Source: Site-B1 sp963722665
Lineage (GTDB): Bacteria > Bacteroidota > Bacteroidia > Flavobacteriales > Flavobacteriaceae
NCBI GenBank assembly: GCA_963722665.1
Contig: CAVRNW010000043.1
Span: forward strand, 1-64,000
Direction of reading: 5' to 3'
Length of the DNA: 64,000 bases
Of the stretch, positions 54,802 to 63,323 are shown one piece after another (within the stretch, counting starts at the first letter, position 1; each line of letters begins with the position of its first letter). Position numbers and translations under genes: made by a program. The notes under the pieces are model-generated. The model was not told the DNA's origin. It ran no database searches and saw only the letters and a program-made list of their open reading frames with translations.

Positions 54802-55464
54802 ATGGAATTAAATAAATTTATAGACCATACGCTCTTAAAGTCGACAGCAACAATTTCAGATATTATTCATCTTTGTAATGAAGCAAAAGAACATAACTTT
54901 TTTTCAGTTTGTGTTAATAGTTGCTACGTTAAACTGGCCAAAAAAGAACTTAGAAAATCAGATGTAAAAGTATGCAGTGTTATAGGATTCCCTCTTGGAG
55001 CGATGAGTGCTAAGGCTAAATTATATGAGGCGAAACGAGCAATTAAAGATGGAGCCGATGAAATAGATATGGTCATTAATGTTGGTTTCTTAAAAAGTAA
55101 GAAATACAAAAGAGTAGTAAGAGAGATTCGTTCTATTAAAAGGTTAATGCCAAGAAAAAATCTTAAGGTAATTCTCGAAACTTGCTATTTAAGTGAGGAA
55201 GAGATCATCAAAGCAAGTAAACTCGCTTTAAGTGCAAAAGCCGATTTTATCAAAACCTCAACGGGATTCGGAACCAGAGGAGCATCTGTTGAAGACATAA
55301 AATTAATGAAAAGTATTGCCGGTTCAAAAATGAAAATTAAAGCATCGGGTGGCATAAAAGATTCTACAACAGCCCAAGAGTATATAGATTTAGGAGTAGA
55401 AAGACTGGGAACCTCTTCAGGAATTGCAATTGTTTCTAATACAAAATCCGAAACAGACTATTAA
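54802..55464 (+). CDS. deoC: Deoxyribose-phosphate aldolase
   Basis: A 220-residue class I aldolase that splits 2-deoxyribose-5-P into glyceraldehyde-3-P and acetaldehyde. Readable motifs are IDHTLLKSTATISDI at the N-terminus, VCSVIGFPLGAMS, GADEIDMVINVG, the Schiff-base lysine in KADFIKTSTGF and IKASGGIKD. Length is normal for the short bacterial DeoC type. It is followed after 15 bases by deoD, so the pair works in deoxynucleoside salvage and catabolism. Confidence 0.95.
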   Translation: MELNKFIDHTLLKSTATISDIIHLCNEAKEHNFFSVCVNSCYVKLAKKELRKSDVKVCSVIGFPLGAMSAKAKLYEAKRAIKDGADEIDMVINVGFLKSKKYKRVVREIRSIKRLMPRKNLKVILETCYLSEEEIIKASKLALSAKADFIKTSTGFGTRGASVEDIKLMKSIAGSKMKIKASGGIKDSTTAQEYIDLGVERLGTSSGIAIVSNTKSETDY

Positions 55465-55479
55465 TTAATTGACTTAACT

Positions 55480-56178
55480 ATGAGTGTACATATTGAAGCC
55501 AAAAAAGGTGAAATTGCCGAAACTATATTACTACCTGGTGATCCACTGCGTGCAAAATGGATAGCGGATACTTTTTTTGAAGATCCTGTCTGTTTTAATA
55601 CTGTTAGAAATATGTTAGGTTTCACAGGTATGTATAATGGCAAACGCATTTCGGTTATGGGAACAGGTATGGGTGTGCCAAGCATATCAATATATGCACA
55701 TGAGCTTATTAATGCCTATGGCGTAAAAAACCTAATTCGTGTTGGCAGTGCAGGTTCGTATCAAAATGACATCAAGATCCGCGATGTAGTTCTGGCCATG
55801 GCTGCTTCTTCTAATTCTGGCGTCAATGAGCTTCGTTTTGGAGGTGCAGACTATGCCCCTACCGCTAATTTTGGTCTTTTCATGAAAGCAGTTGAAGCAG
55901 CAAAAAAGAAAAATATTGAAGTTAAGGCAGGAAATGTCTTTACGAGTGATGAGTTTTATGCAGATGATTTTGAATCGTATAAAAAATGGTCAAAATTTGG
56001 AGTGCTGTGTGTAGAAATGGAAGCTGCTGGATTATATACAGTTGCAGCTAAACACAATGTAAATGCATTGGCCATATTGACTATTTCTGATTCCCTTGTA
56101 ACAGGAGAGCGCACTACGACCAAGGAAAGAGAAACCACTTTTAAGGGAATGGTGGAAATAGCCTTAGAATTAGCTTAA
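55480..56178 (+). CDS. deoD: Purine-nucleoside phosphorylase (DeoD type)
   Basis: A 232-residue hexameric-type nucleoside phosphorylase. It has the phosphate-binding ILLPGDPLRAKWIA, GTGMGVPSISIYAHELI, LIRVGSAGSYQ, the ribose-binding VEMEAAGLYTVAA and the SDSLVTGERTT region with the catalytic Asp. It releases purine bases and (deoxy)ribose-1-P, which after isomerisation feeds the DeoC aldolase encoded just upstream. The following phosphatase gene lies only 9 bases downstream, so a three-gene unit is likely. Confidence 0.95.
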   Translation: MSVHIEAKKGEIAETILLPGDPLRAKWIADTFFEDPVCFNTVRNMLGFTGMYNGKRISVMGTGMGVPSISIYAHELINAYGVKNLIRVGSAGSYQNDIKIRDVVLAMAASSNSGVNELRFGGADYAPTANFGLFMKAVEAAKKKNIEVKAGNVFTSDEFYADDFESYKKWSKFGVLCVEMEAAGLYTVAAKHNVNALAILTISDSLVTGERTTTKERETTFKGMVEIALELA

Positions 56179-56187
56179 TTTTTTATT

Positions 56188-56703
56188 ATGAAATTATCAT
56201 TTTTTTGGCTTCTCTCAATTTTCGTGGTTTTTCAGTCATGTTCACAAAAAGTAAAAGAACAGCAGACTACTACTTCCTACTACTACTTGATCCGCCATGC
56301 AGAAAAGGATAGAAGTGATATTCATGATCAGGATCCACATCTTAACGAAACAGGGTTAAAAAGAGCTCAAAAATGGGCAAAAACATTTGAAAACATCTCT
56401 TTTGATGCCATCTATTCAACAGATTATAACAGGACAAGGGAAACAGTGCATCCTATTTCAGAACAGAAGCAATTAGCAATAAAGATATACGACCCGGAAA
56501 ATTTCGATCTAACCAACTTCTTGAAGAGCACTAGCGGAAAAACAGTGTTAATTGTAGGACATAGTAATACGATACCTGGATTAGTAAATAAAATAATTGA
56601 TCAGGAAAAATATGATCAAATTGAAGACTCCAATAATTCCAATCTTTACATTATTAATGGTCAAGAAGGGGATTTATATGATTCTCTATTAGTGATTGAA
56701 TAG
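56188..56703 (+). CDS. Histidine phosphatase (SixA/phosphoglycerate-mutase-like) lipoprotein
   Basis: A 171-residue lipoprotein (MKLSFFWLLSIFVVFQSC, Cys18) with a histidine-phosphatase domain: catalytic RHA loop LIRHAEKDR, ETGLKRAQKWAK, the Arg/Glu segment STDYNRTRETVHP and the second histidine VGHSNTIPGLVN. All residues needed for phospho-histidine chemistry are present. Because it is exported, the substrate is extracytoplasmic and unknown; a role in dephosphorylating nucleotides for the adjacent nucleoside genes is a plausible inference. Confidence 0.88.
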   Translation: MKLSFFWLLSIFVVFQSCSQKVKEQQTTTSYYYLIRHAEKDRSDIHDQDPHLNETGLKRAQKWAKTFENISFDAIYSTDYNRTRETVHPISEQKQLAIKIYDPENFDLTNFLKSTSGKTVLIVGHSNTIPGLVNKIIDQEKYDQIEDSNNSNLYIINGQEGDLYDSLLVIE

Positions 56704-56775
56704 TACCAGTTATCGATTTTTTTTGTATATTTTGACCATTAAGCGAATAAAAATACGGCTTATCTATTATTTTGT

Positions 56776-56804
56776 TTGGCACGGTATGTGATTTATTATC
56801 TTTG
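56776..56804 (+). promoter_or_regulatory. Promoter (TTG-N18-TATCTTTG) for the first secreted paralogue
   Basis: TTG at 56776-56778 and TATCTTTG at 56797-56804, spaced by 18 bases, lie 18 bases before the ATG at 56823. This supports that start over an upstream in-frame ATG at 56772, which lies before the promoter box. Confidence 0.7.
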
Positions 56805-56822
56805 GGTAAATGTCCCCAAGTC

Positions 56823-57416
56823 ATGAAAAAAATTATATTATTCTCAGCTTTTCTTCTTACGTCAATTTTATTGAATGCTCAAGAAAATTGGATCAATTTT
56901 AAAGATTATCCAACCGATTTAGTTATAAACATAGAAGAAAGTTCCGATTTTCAAGATACTCCTTTTGTATTTATAGATAGGCAGGACAAACCTCACAACT
57001 ATTTATTACCAGTTAAGTTAATAACAGAGACCTATGAAGGTATCCCTGATATGGACATTAAAATAAATAGTATTGCCGCCTCTTATGACTCAAAAGGAAG
57101 GTTAATGATATATTTTAGAGGTAAAATTGATATGTCGTGTTGCTATCCTTCTCCTATTTCAATAAAATTTTATGATTCTAAGGGTAATTTAACTCAAATA
57201 GCTAAAACTGACATTAAAGGTAATTTTAAAGTAAAAAGTATTAACGGTAACATAATTGAGATAAGTAAAGGGAGGATCAAATTTAATTTCTCAAAACTTC
57301 TAACCTTCGACGGTAATGCAGATGAGCGATATGCCTATATGGGTGTATATAAAAAGCCAATTGACCGTCAATATGAATCATCTCAACAATCTGAAATTGT
57401 AAATTCTCAAAAATAA
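56823..57416 (+). CDS. Secreted protein of unknown function, tandem paralogue 1
   Basis: A 197-residue protein with a signal peptide (MKKIILFSAFLLTSILLNAQ) and a single beta-rich domain. Conserved features shared with the next gene are GKIDMSCCYPSPISIKFYD (a paired-cysteine motif), GNFKVKSINGNIIEISKG, IKFNFSKL and the DERYA end. No match to a named family is recognised. It is separated by 117 bases from its paralogue at 57534. It has its own strong promoter. Confidence 0.75.
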   Translation: MKKIILFSAFLLTSILLNAQENWINFKDYPTDLVINIEESSDFQDTPFVFIDRQDKPHNYLLPVKLITETYEGIPDMDIKINSIAASYDSKGRLMIYFRGKIDMSCCYPSPISIKFYDSKGNLTQIAKTDIKGNFKVKSINGNIIEISKGRIKFNFSKLLTFDGNADERYAYMGVYKKPIDRQYESSQQSEIVNSQK

Positions 57417-57465
57417 TCCCATATCAAAATAAATAAGAGTTCTATTTTTAGTTTATTTATTTTCT

Positions 57466-57473
57466 TACATTTG
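57466..57473 (+). promoter_or_regulatory. -7-like box (TACATTTG) before the second paralogue
   Basis: TACATTTG fits TAnnTTTG and lies 60 bases before the ATG at 57534. No TTG is present at standard spacing. Confidence 0.35.
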
Positions 57474-57533
57474 AAATTGGTGTATACCTTTAATCTTTAG
57501 AATGTTACAATATATAACTTATATGCGATTCCA

Positions 57534-58115
57534 ATGAAACGAATAGTAATTTTAGCCATTGTTTTTAGTTTTTTTTCTCTTTCATTTGCGCAAACAAAAA
57601 AGGAGTATCAAGATCCTGCTTATTGGATTGATCTAGATCAGAAAAAAGAAGGTGTAATTGTTAAACTTACCTCTATTGATGGAAAAGTAAATATTTTAAA
57701 GGCTCCTGTAAAATTAATTGCTAAAAATGATGGCAGACTTGTTCCATTAAATATTTCTATTGACTCCATTAAATACGAAGCGGTTGAAAAAGGCAGACCA
57801 ATTATTTATTTGGATGGCAAAATAGATCTTTCCTGTTGCAGAAACCGACCTTTAAATTTGGAGCTTTATGATAAGGACGATAATTTAATTCAGTTTGCAC
57901 GAACAGAAGACGATGGTGTTTTTAAACTCAAATCCATCAATGGGAATATTCTTGAGATTAAGAATAACAAAATTAAATTCAATTTTAAGAAAATAAAGAC
58001 TATCGATGTAAATCTGGATGAACGTTTTGCTTCACTGGAAAGGAATAAAGTTTTGAGTAGGGAAAAAATTCAAAGGTTAAGAAAAAGAGAAAAAACAAAG
58101 ATTAAAAACAACTAG
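57534..58115 (+). CDS. Secreted protein of unknown function, tandem paralogue 2
   Basis: A 193-residue exported protein (signal MKRIVILAIVFSFFSLSFAQ). It is clearly homologous to the upstream protein: GKIDLSCCRNRPLNLELYD, GVFKLKSINGNILEIKNN, IKFNFKKI and LDERFA occur in the same order and spacing. The C-terminal tail is strongly basic (KIQRLRKREKTKIKNN), unlike paralogue 1. The adjacent Cys-Cys pair could form a vicinal disulfide or bind metal. No function is known to me. Confidence 0.75.
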   Translation: MKRIVILAIVFSFFSLSFAQTKKEYQDPAYWIDLDQKKEGVIVKLTSIDGKVNILKAPVKLIAKNDGRLVPLNISIDSIKYEAVEKGRPIIYLDGKIDLSCCRNRPLNLELYDKDDNLIQFARTEDDGVFKLKSINGNILEIKNNKIKFNFKKIKTIDVNLDERFASLERNKVLSREKIQRLRKREKTKIKNN

Positions 58116-58145
58116 TATTAATAAATATAGAGATACTATCAACCT

Positions 58146-58904
58146 CTACTCAACTAATACATTTTCTAATTCTATTTTTGACAGTAAGATAAGTTTATCT
58201 TTTTCAAACATTCGATCTAATTCTGTCAACTTAGCTTCCTTTTCTTTTGGTTTATAGTTTTCGTAATCCACAAATCTGATTCCCTCTATATATCTTTCAT
58301 TAAAAGCTTTTCTAAATCGCATTCCTCCGCCATTAACATGAAACGAATAGGCTAAATAATCAACTTTATTATCTTCCTTCTCAACCCAATAAATAAAGAC
58401 ATCTTCAAAATCATTTCCACCACCAGTTTCATCAAAAGTCACTTTAATCTTGTGATATTCTTTATTCTTTATAGTTGTCAAACCCAAATACTGCTTATTA
58501 ACAGCAGTATCATTTAAACCAAAGGGAAGCACCGAAAAATAATGAACAGAATTCACCGAATTTGCAAAATTATCAGCAATACTATCGGGAAGATTCTGAA
58601 GTTTGTCATTGATAAATCTCTTAAATCCAGAGTTTGAAAGTTCATCTCTTATCACTCTGGTCGAATCTATAAAACCCCTTTCTAAAATAAACGAACCATT
58701 ATTTCTTATGGCTCTATAATCCTTATCCCTGAATTGAAATGATATAGATGAATTTTTTATTTTATCCCCGCCAGAAAGCACAATGGATTCATTGATAACA
58801 TAATTGGCCAAACTTTTCCTGGTTTCTTTTTGCTTGCAAGACAAACAACTTATAATAAATATTACGCAATAAAAAAATACTCGGTTCATCATAATTTTTA
58901 ACAT
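58146..58904 (-). CDS. Lipoprotein of unknown function
   Basis: A 252-residue lipoprotein whose signal ends in the lipobox IISCLSC. The start may be the ATG at 58904 or one of two ATGs at 58892 and 58889, which would give the tidier MNRVFFYCVIFIISCLSC. The mature part is beta-rich with DETGGGNDFEDVFIYWVEKE and LAYSFHVNGGGMRFRKAFN, a pattern I recall in flavobacterial deoxyribose-phosphate-region 'DUF6503-like' proteins without being certain of the family. No catalytic site is evident. It converges with the second secreted paralogue (30 bases between stops) and is divergent from smpB. Confidence 0.75.
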   Translation of the reverse strand: MLKIMMNRVFFYCVIFIISCLSCKQKETRKSLANYVINESIVLSGGDKIKNSSISFQFRDKDYRAIRNNGSFILERGFIDSTRVIRDELSNSGFKRFINDKLQNLPDSIADNFANSVNSVHYFSVLPFGLNDTAVNKQYLGLTTIKNKEYHKIKVTFDETGGGNDFEDVFIYWVEKEDNKVDYLAYSFHVNGGGMRFRKAFNERYIEGIRFVDYENYKPKEKEAKLTELDRMFEKDKLILLSKIELENVLVE

Positions 58905-58958
58905 AGGTCGTAAAGCTACTTAATACTTAACAATAATATTAAATTAGGGTTAAATTAT

Positions 58959-58966
58959 TACCTTTG
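58959..58966 (+). promoter_or_regulatory. -7 box (TACCTTTG) at the smpB start codon
   Basis: TACCTTTG ends 6 bases before the A of the smpB ATG (58972). With the 6-base box-to-start distance seen at the SRP RNA, the transcript would begin on the start codon. No TTG element is seen. Confidence 0.6.
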
Positions 58967-58971
58967 GCTGA

Positions 58972-59430
58972 ATGCAAAAAAATATTAACATACAAAACAA
59001 AAAAGCTCGCTTTCAGTACGAAATACTTGATAAGTACACTGCGGGTATAGTGTTGACCGGAACTGAAATTAAATCGATCAGAAACAGTAAAGCGTCCATA
59101 GCGGAAAGTTTTTGTGAGTTTAATGATAAAGGGGAATTGTTTGTAGTTAATATGTCTATTGAAGAGTACATTTATGGCACTTATTTTAATCATAAACCAA
59201 CAGCTGAGAGGAAGTTATTGCTTAACAAAAAAGAACTAAAAAAACTTTATAAAGAAGTAAAAAACTCGGGTTTAACAATTGTCCCTTTGAAATTATTTAT
59301 TAATGATAAGGGATATGCAAAACTTATCATAGCACTTGCCAAAGGTAAAAAGATCTATGATAAGCGAGAAACCATAAAGGATAGGGATAATAAGAGGAAT
59401 TTGGACAGAATAAAGAAAAATTTTAAATGA
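58972..59430 (+). CDS. smpB: SsrA-binding protein
   Basis: A 152-residue OB-fold partner of tmRNA in ribosome rescue. It has NKKARFQYEILDKYTAGIVL, GTEIKSIRNSKASIAESF, YIYGTYFNHKPTAERKLLLNK, the VPLKLFINDKGYAKLIIALAKGKK strand region (shown in parts), and the DKRETIKDRDNKR tail that enters the ribosomal A site. It is full length. The tmRNA gene is not in the window. The message appears to be leaderless or nearly so, as the -7 box ends only 6 bases before the ATG. Confidence 0.97.
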   Translation: MQKNINIQNKKARFQYEILDKYTAGIVLTGTEIKSIRNSKASIAESFCEFNDKGELFVVNMSIEEYIYGTYFNHKPTAERKLLLNKKELKKLYKEVKNSGLTIVPLKLFINDKGYAKLIIALAKGKKIYDKRETIKDRDNKRNLDRIKKNFK

Positions 59431-59507
59431 TTAACATGCTTACCGTTTATCTTACTACAATTATTATTACGTTTACCCGTTAACGACACTAACCCTAACT
59501 TTCACAA

Positions 59508-61970
59508 ATGAAGTTGAGATTTTTTCTGTTTCTTTTTTTATTAATAACACTTCAATCGTTCTCTCAAATCAAAGGAATCGTTAAAAACGATAAAAATGAA
59601 CTACTGCCATTTGTAAATATCTATATTGAAAATACCTATAAGGGAACTGCCAGCAATTCCGAAGGTGTTTATGAACTTTTAGTATCTGATCCTAAAGCGT
59701 ACACTATTGTTTTTCAATATTTAGGTTATAAGACAATTAAACGACCAATAGAAATAAGTTCTTTTCCTTATGAACTCAATATTGTTATGGAAGAAGAAAA
59801 TGTTTCGTTGAATGAGGTCGTTATTAATGTTCAAGACAATCCTGCAGATAGAATTATTAGGATGGCTATAAAGAATAGAAGAAAGAATCTATCAAAATAT
59901 GATGCCTTTAAAGCCGATTTTTATTCCCGCGGATTAATACGGATAAAAAATGCACCTGAAAAAATTTTAGGACAGGATATTGGTGATCTTGGAGGCGGAC
60001 TTGATTCAACAAGAAGTGGTATCATTTATCTATCTGAAACAATCTCGAAGATTGAATATAAAAGGCCTGATAAATTAAAAGAAAAAATACTGGCTTCAAA
60101 GGTAAGTGGTGATGACAATGGATTTAGTTTTAACAATGCCAATGACGTGAATTTTAATTTTTATAATAACACCATCGAAATTGAAAACAAGCTCATATCA
60201 CCCATTTCTGATTATGCCTTTAATTACTATCGGTACAAATTAGTTGGTGATTATTATGACGACAATGGTAACCTGATCAATAAAATAAAAGTGATTCCCA
60301 AACGTAAAAACGATGGTATATTTTCAGGATTCGTTTATATTGTTGAAGATCAATGGTCATTTTATGCGTTAGACCTTGTTGTTACAGGACAGCAAGCTAA
60401 AATTCCCGCAGCCGATTCCATAAAGCTCCAGCAGTCATTTTCCTATTCAAAAACCGATAAACTTTGGGCTCTAATTTCTCAAAGTATAGATTTTAGTTAT
60501 AGTGTTTTAGGAATTAAAGGAGATGGAAGGTTTACAGCAGTTTATAGTAATTATAATTTTAATCCTGAATTTAATAAAAGAACATTTTCCAATGAATTGC
60601 TTGCCTTTGAAGAGGAGGCAAATAAAAAGGATTCAACATATTGGAGCAAAATTCGTCCGGTACCTCTATCTGATGAAGAAATCACCGATTACCTTAGAAA
60701 AGATAGTATACAAATAGTCAGGAAATCTAAAACCTATCTGGATTCGGTTGATGCTTCAAAAAATAAGTTTAAATTAAGTGGTTTGGTAACAGGATTTAAC
60801 TATTCCAACTCGTACAGAAATTGGAATGTTGGGATTAGCCCGCCACTTTTAACATTTACATATAACACAGTTCAAGGACACAACGGCAATGTGAACTTCA
60901 ATTTCAGGAAAAATTTTGATGAATACAGGCGCTATCTTGATATTACCTTTAAGAACAATTTTGGTCTATCGGACAAAAGATACAGGATGAATGGCAGTCT
61001 AACCTACAAATTAAATAATATTTCCAAACCTTTTTTAGGTTTATCGGGAGGGACAGTAGTAGAGCAATTTAACAGTGCAGAACCCATCTCAAAACGAATA
61101 AATTCTTTTAGTACACTATTCTTTGAGGATAATTACATGAAAGTATATGATAAGTTTTTCAGTCAAATAAATTATTCCCAGGAACTGTTTAATGGCTTTA
61201 GGTTTTATTCAAGTTTAAGTTTTGAAAGACGTAAACCACTTTTCAATAATTCTAACTGGTCTGTAACAGACGAACCGGATGATTTTTTAACTAGTAATAA
61301 TCCTTTAGACGAATCAGCATTTGGGATTGCTCCTTTTGACAAGCATAATATATTTAAACTTAACCTAACCGGAAGGATCAGATTTGGCCAAACTTACTTC
61401 AGTTACCCTGGAAGTAAAGCAACCATTGTAAATAATAAATTTCCTACCATATTCCTTACCTATAAAAAAGGATTTGGTGCTTCAAATTCAAAATACCACT
61501 TCAATCAAATTCAGGCACGATTAACTCAAAATTTTGATATCAGTAATAAAGGAAATTTTGAATATAACCTTAAGGTTGGTGAATTTTTTAATTCTGATGA
61601 AGCTGCATTTATGGATTACCATCATTTTAATGGGAATCAAACGCATGTTGGTGAAAGTAATTATTTAGATAAATTCAATAATTTACCATATTACTCAATG
61701 AGTACAAATAATAGATATGCCGAATTTCATGCTGAGCATAATTTTAATGGTTATATATTGAATAAGATACCCTTGCTCAATAAGCTTAATTTTAATCTGG
61801 TTTTAGGGGCCCACGCCTTATCTGTTGTTGACCAAAAACCGTATCAAGAATATACGGTTGGTTTAAAGAACATTGGCTGGGGGAAATTCAGAATATTGCG
61901 TTTTGACTATTTAAGATCCTACCAAAGTGGTTTTTTATATGATGTCCTTATATTTGGTGTAAGTTTGTAA
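59508..61970 (+). CDS. DUF5686 and carboxypeptidase-regulatory-like outer-membrane protein
   Basis: An 820-residue exported protein (signal MKLRFFLFLFLLITLQSFS). An N-terminal CarboxypepD_reg-like domain (about residues 20-105: GIVKNDKNELLPFVNIYIEN, GTASNSEGVYELL, VFQYLGYKTIKRPI) is followed by the DUF5686 region (about 120-800, with ADRIIRMAIKNRRKNLSKYD and YKADFYSRG-type AFKADFYSRG). The C-terminal half has alternating amphipathic strands that suggest a beta-barrel. Family members are flavobacterial envelope proteins without a proven role. It is a single-gene unit followed by the NTF2-like gene 28 bases later. Confidence 0.88.
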   Translation: MKLRFFLFLFLLITLQSFSQIKGIVKNDKNELLPFVNIYIENTYKGTASNSEGVYELLVSDPKAYTIVFQYLGYKTIKRPIEISSFPYELNIVMEEENVSLNEVVINVQDNPADRIIRMAIKNRRKNLSKYDAFKADFYSRGLIRIKNAPEKILGQDIGDLGGGLDSTRSGIIYLSETISKIEYKRPDKLKEKILASKVSGDDNGFSFNNANDVNFNFYNNTIEIENKLISPISDYAFNYYRYKLVGDYYDDNGNLINKIKVIPKRKNDGIFSGFVYIVEDQWSFYALDLVVTGQQAKIPAADSIKLQQSFSYSKTDKLWALISQSIDFSYSVLGIKGDGRFTAVYSNYNFNPEFNKRTFSNELLAFEEEANKKDSTYWSKIRPVPLSDEEITDYLRKDSIQIVRKSKTYLDSVDASKNKFKLSGLVTGFNYSNSYRNWNVGISPPLLTFTYNTVQGHNGNVNFNFRKNFDEYRRYLDITFKNNFGLSDKRYRMNGSLTYKLNNISKPFLGLSGGTVVEQFNSAEPISKRINSFSTLFFEDNYMKVYDKFFSQINYSQELFNGFRFYSSLSFERRKPLFNNSNWSVTDEPDDFLTSNNPLDESAFGIAPFDKHNIFKLNLTGRIRFGQTYFSYPGSKATIVNNKFPTIFLTYKKGFGASNSKYHFNQIQARLTQNFDISNKGNFEYNLKVGEFFNSDEAAFMDYHHFNGNQTHVGESNYLDKFNNLPYYSMSTNNRYAEFHAEHNFNGYILNKIPLLNKLNFNLVLGAHALSVVDQKPYQEYTVGLKNIGWGKFRILRFDYLRSYQSGFLYDVLIFGVSL

Positions 61971-61998
61971 ACTTGATCGAACTTTTAAATAATATATA

Positions 61999-62530
61999 AT
62001 GAAAAAAATATTAATCTTAACATTCTTTATCTGCAGCATATCATTTGTAAATGCTCAGGATGATATTAAAGAAAACTATAGTGAAAAAGTACAGTCCTTA
62101 GATAGTACCGTTAAGGCCTTATATTCAATAATTTCAGGAGGAAAAGATTTAGAAAGAAACTGGGAACTTTTTAAATTCTTATTTAAAGAGGACGCTGAAA
62201 TCATTCTGACTTTAAAAAACAAGGAAGTCTGGTGACACCAAATATTATTTAACAGTTGATGAATATATAAACAGTTATGGGAAATGGTTACTTAAGAACG
62301 GATTTTATGCAAAGGAAACAGAAAGGGCTATTAGTACATTCAGACATATGAATAATGTATCCAGCACTTATGAGTACACCAATTCTACTAACGATCAAAA
62401 ACTTAAAGCCGTAAACAGTATCAATTTATTAAATGAAAATAATCGCTGGTATATCTCAAATATTAAATGGAATCAGGACTTTGATGACTTAATATCTATA
62501 AAGGCATATTTACCAGAATCAAAGGATTAA
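61999..62530 (+). CDS. Secreted NTF2/SnoaL-like protein, frame broken by an apparent 1-base insertion
   Basis: The signal peptide is MKKILILTFFICSISFVNAQ. The first frame stops at TGA 62233-62235 after LTLKNKEVW. Removing one G of GG at 62223-62224 continues as LKNKSGDTKYYLTVDEYIN and joins the C-terminal stretch ending KAYLPESKD, giving a 176-residue protein. The layout (helix with SLDSTVKALYSIISGGK, ERNWELFKFLFKEDAEI, then long beta strands ending NNRWYISNIKWNQ) is that of an NTF2-like fold. No catalytic residues can be assigned. Its stop overlaps the convergent pcm stop by 4 bases. Confidence 0.78.
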
Positions 62531-63168
62531 TTCTTGTCTTCTAACAAAGGGACAAATCTAAAAGATCCATGTTCGTGTTTTTCGAACTCCTTCTCCCCTG
62601 TTCTAATAAATAAAGTCATTGTTTGTGTATCTTCTCCAACAGGAATGACCAGCCGTCCACCGATCTTTAATTGATTCAAAAGTGGTTTAGGAACAAAAGG
62701 TGCTCCGGCTGTAACAATAATACCATCAAAAGGTGCCTCTTCTGCTAAACCGATATAACCGTCGCCAAAAATTAACTTTTTAGCTCGATAACCCAGCTTA
62801 GGCAGAAATTTATTGGTTCTTTTGAATAATTCCTGCTGCCTTTCAATACTGAATAATTTTGCCCCAAGCTCAATTAGTACAGCTGCCTGATAGCCACTAC
62901 CTGTTCCAATTTCTAAAATTTTATCACCACTTTTTACTTGTAATAATTCCGTTTGAAATGCCACAGTATATGGTTGAGATATGGTTTGGTCAGCCGCAAT
63001 TGGAAATGGTTTATCTTGATAAGCATGATCAATAAAACCCGAATCCATAAATAAATGTCTGGGTACTTTACCAATAGCCTCCAGCACTTTTTCATCCTTG
63101 ATTCCTTTCTTTCTTATGGTTTTAACCAACTGTTGTCTTAATCCTTTGTGCTTATAAGTGTCCTTCAA
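62527..63168 (-). CDS. pcm: Protein-L-isoaspartate O-methyltransferase
   Basis: A 213-residue SAM-dependent repair methyltransferase for isoaspartyl residues. It has RHLFMDSGFIDHAYQDKPFPI, the ADQTISQPYTVAFQTELL active-site segment, SAM motif I LEIGTGSGYQAAVL, the acidic SIERQ loop, and FDGIIVTAGAPFVP. The start appears to be TTG at 63168 (MKDTYKHKGLRQQLV), judged by the family N-terminus; no ATG gives a full N-terminus. It converges with the NTF2-like gene. Confidence 0.95.
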   Translation of the reverse strand: MKDTYKHKGLRQQLVKTIRKKGIKDEKVLEAIGKVPRHLFMDSGFIDHAYQDKPFPIAADQTISQPYTVAFQTELLQVKSGDKILEIGTGSGYQAAVLIELGAKLFSIERQQELFKRTNKFLPKLGYRAKKLIFGDGYIGLAEEAPFDGIIVTAGAPFVPKPLLNQLKIGGRLVIPVGEDTQTMTLFIRTGEKEFEKHEHGSFRFVPLLEDKN

Positions 63169-63299
63169 AGTTGAATTATTTTTATTAGCTAAATTTAAGG
63201 AAACATTTTTAAGATAAAATTAAAGTTCTATGATTTTCCTTAATATAATTTTCAAGGGATTTAATTACTCATTTCGACATTAAAAATGCTTAAAAATCT

Positions 63300-63307
63300 T
63301 ATTTTTG
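63300..63307 (+). promoter_or_regulatory. -7 box (TATTTTTG) for the Gfo/Idh/MocA gene
   Basis: TATTTTTG fits TAnnTTTG, 16 bases before the ATG at 63324. Confidence 0.4.
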
Positions 63308-63323
63308 TTTAAAATGTAAAATT

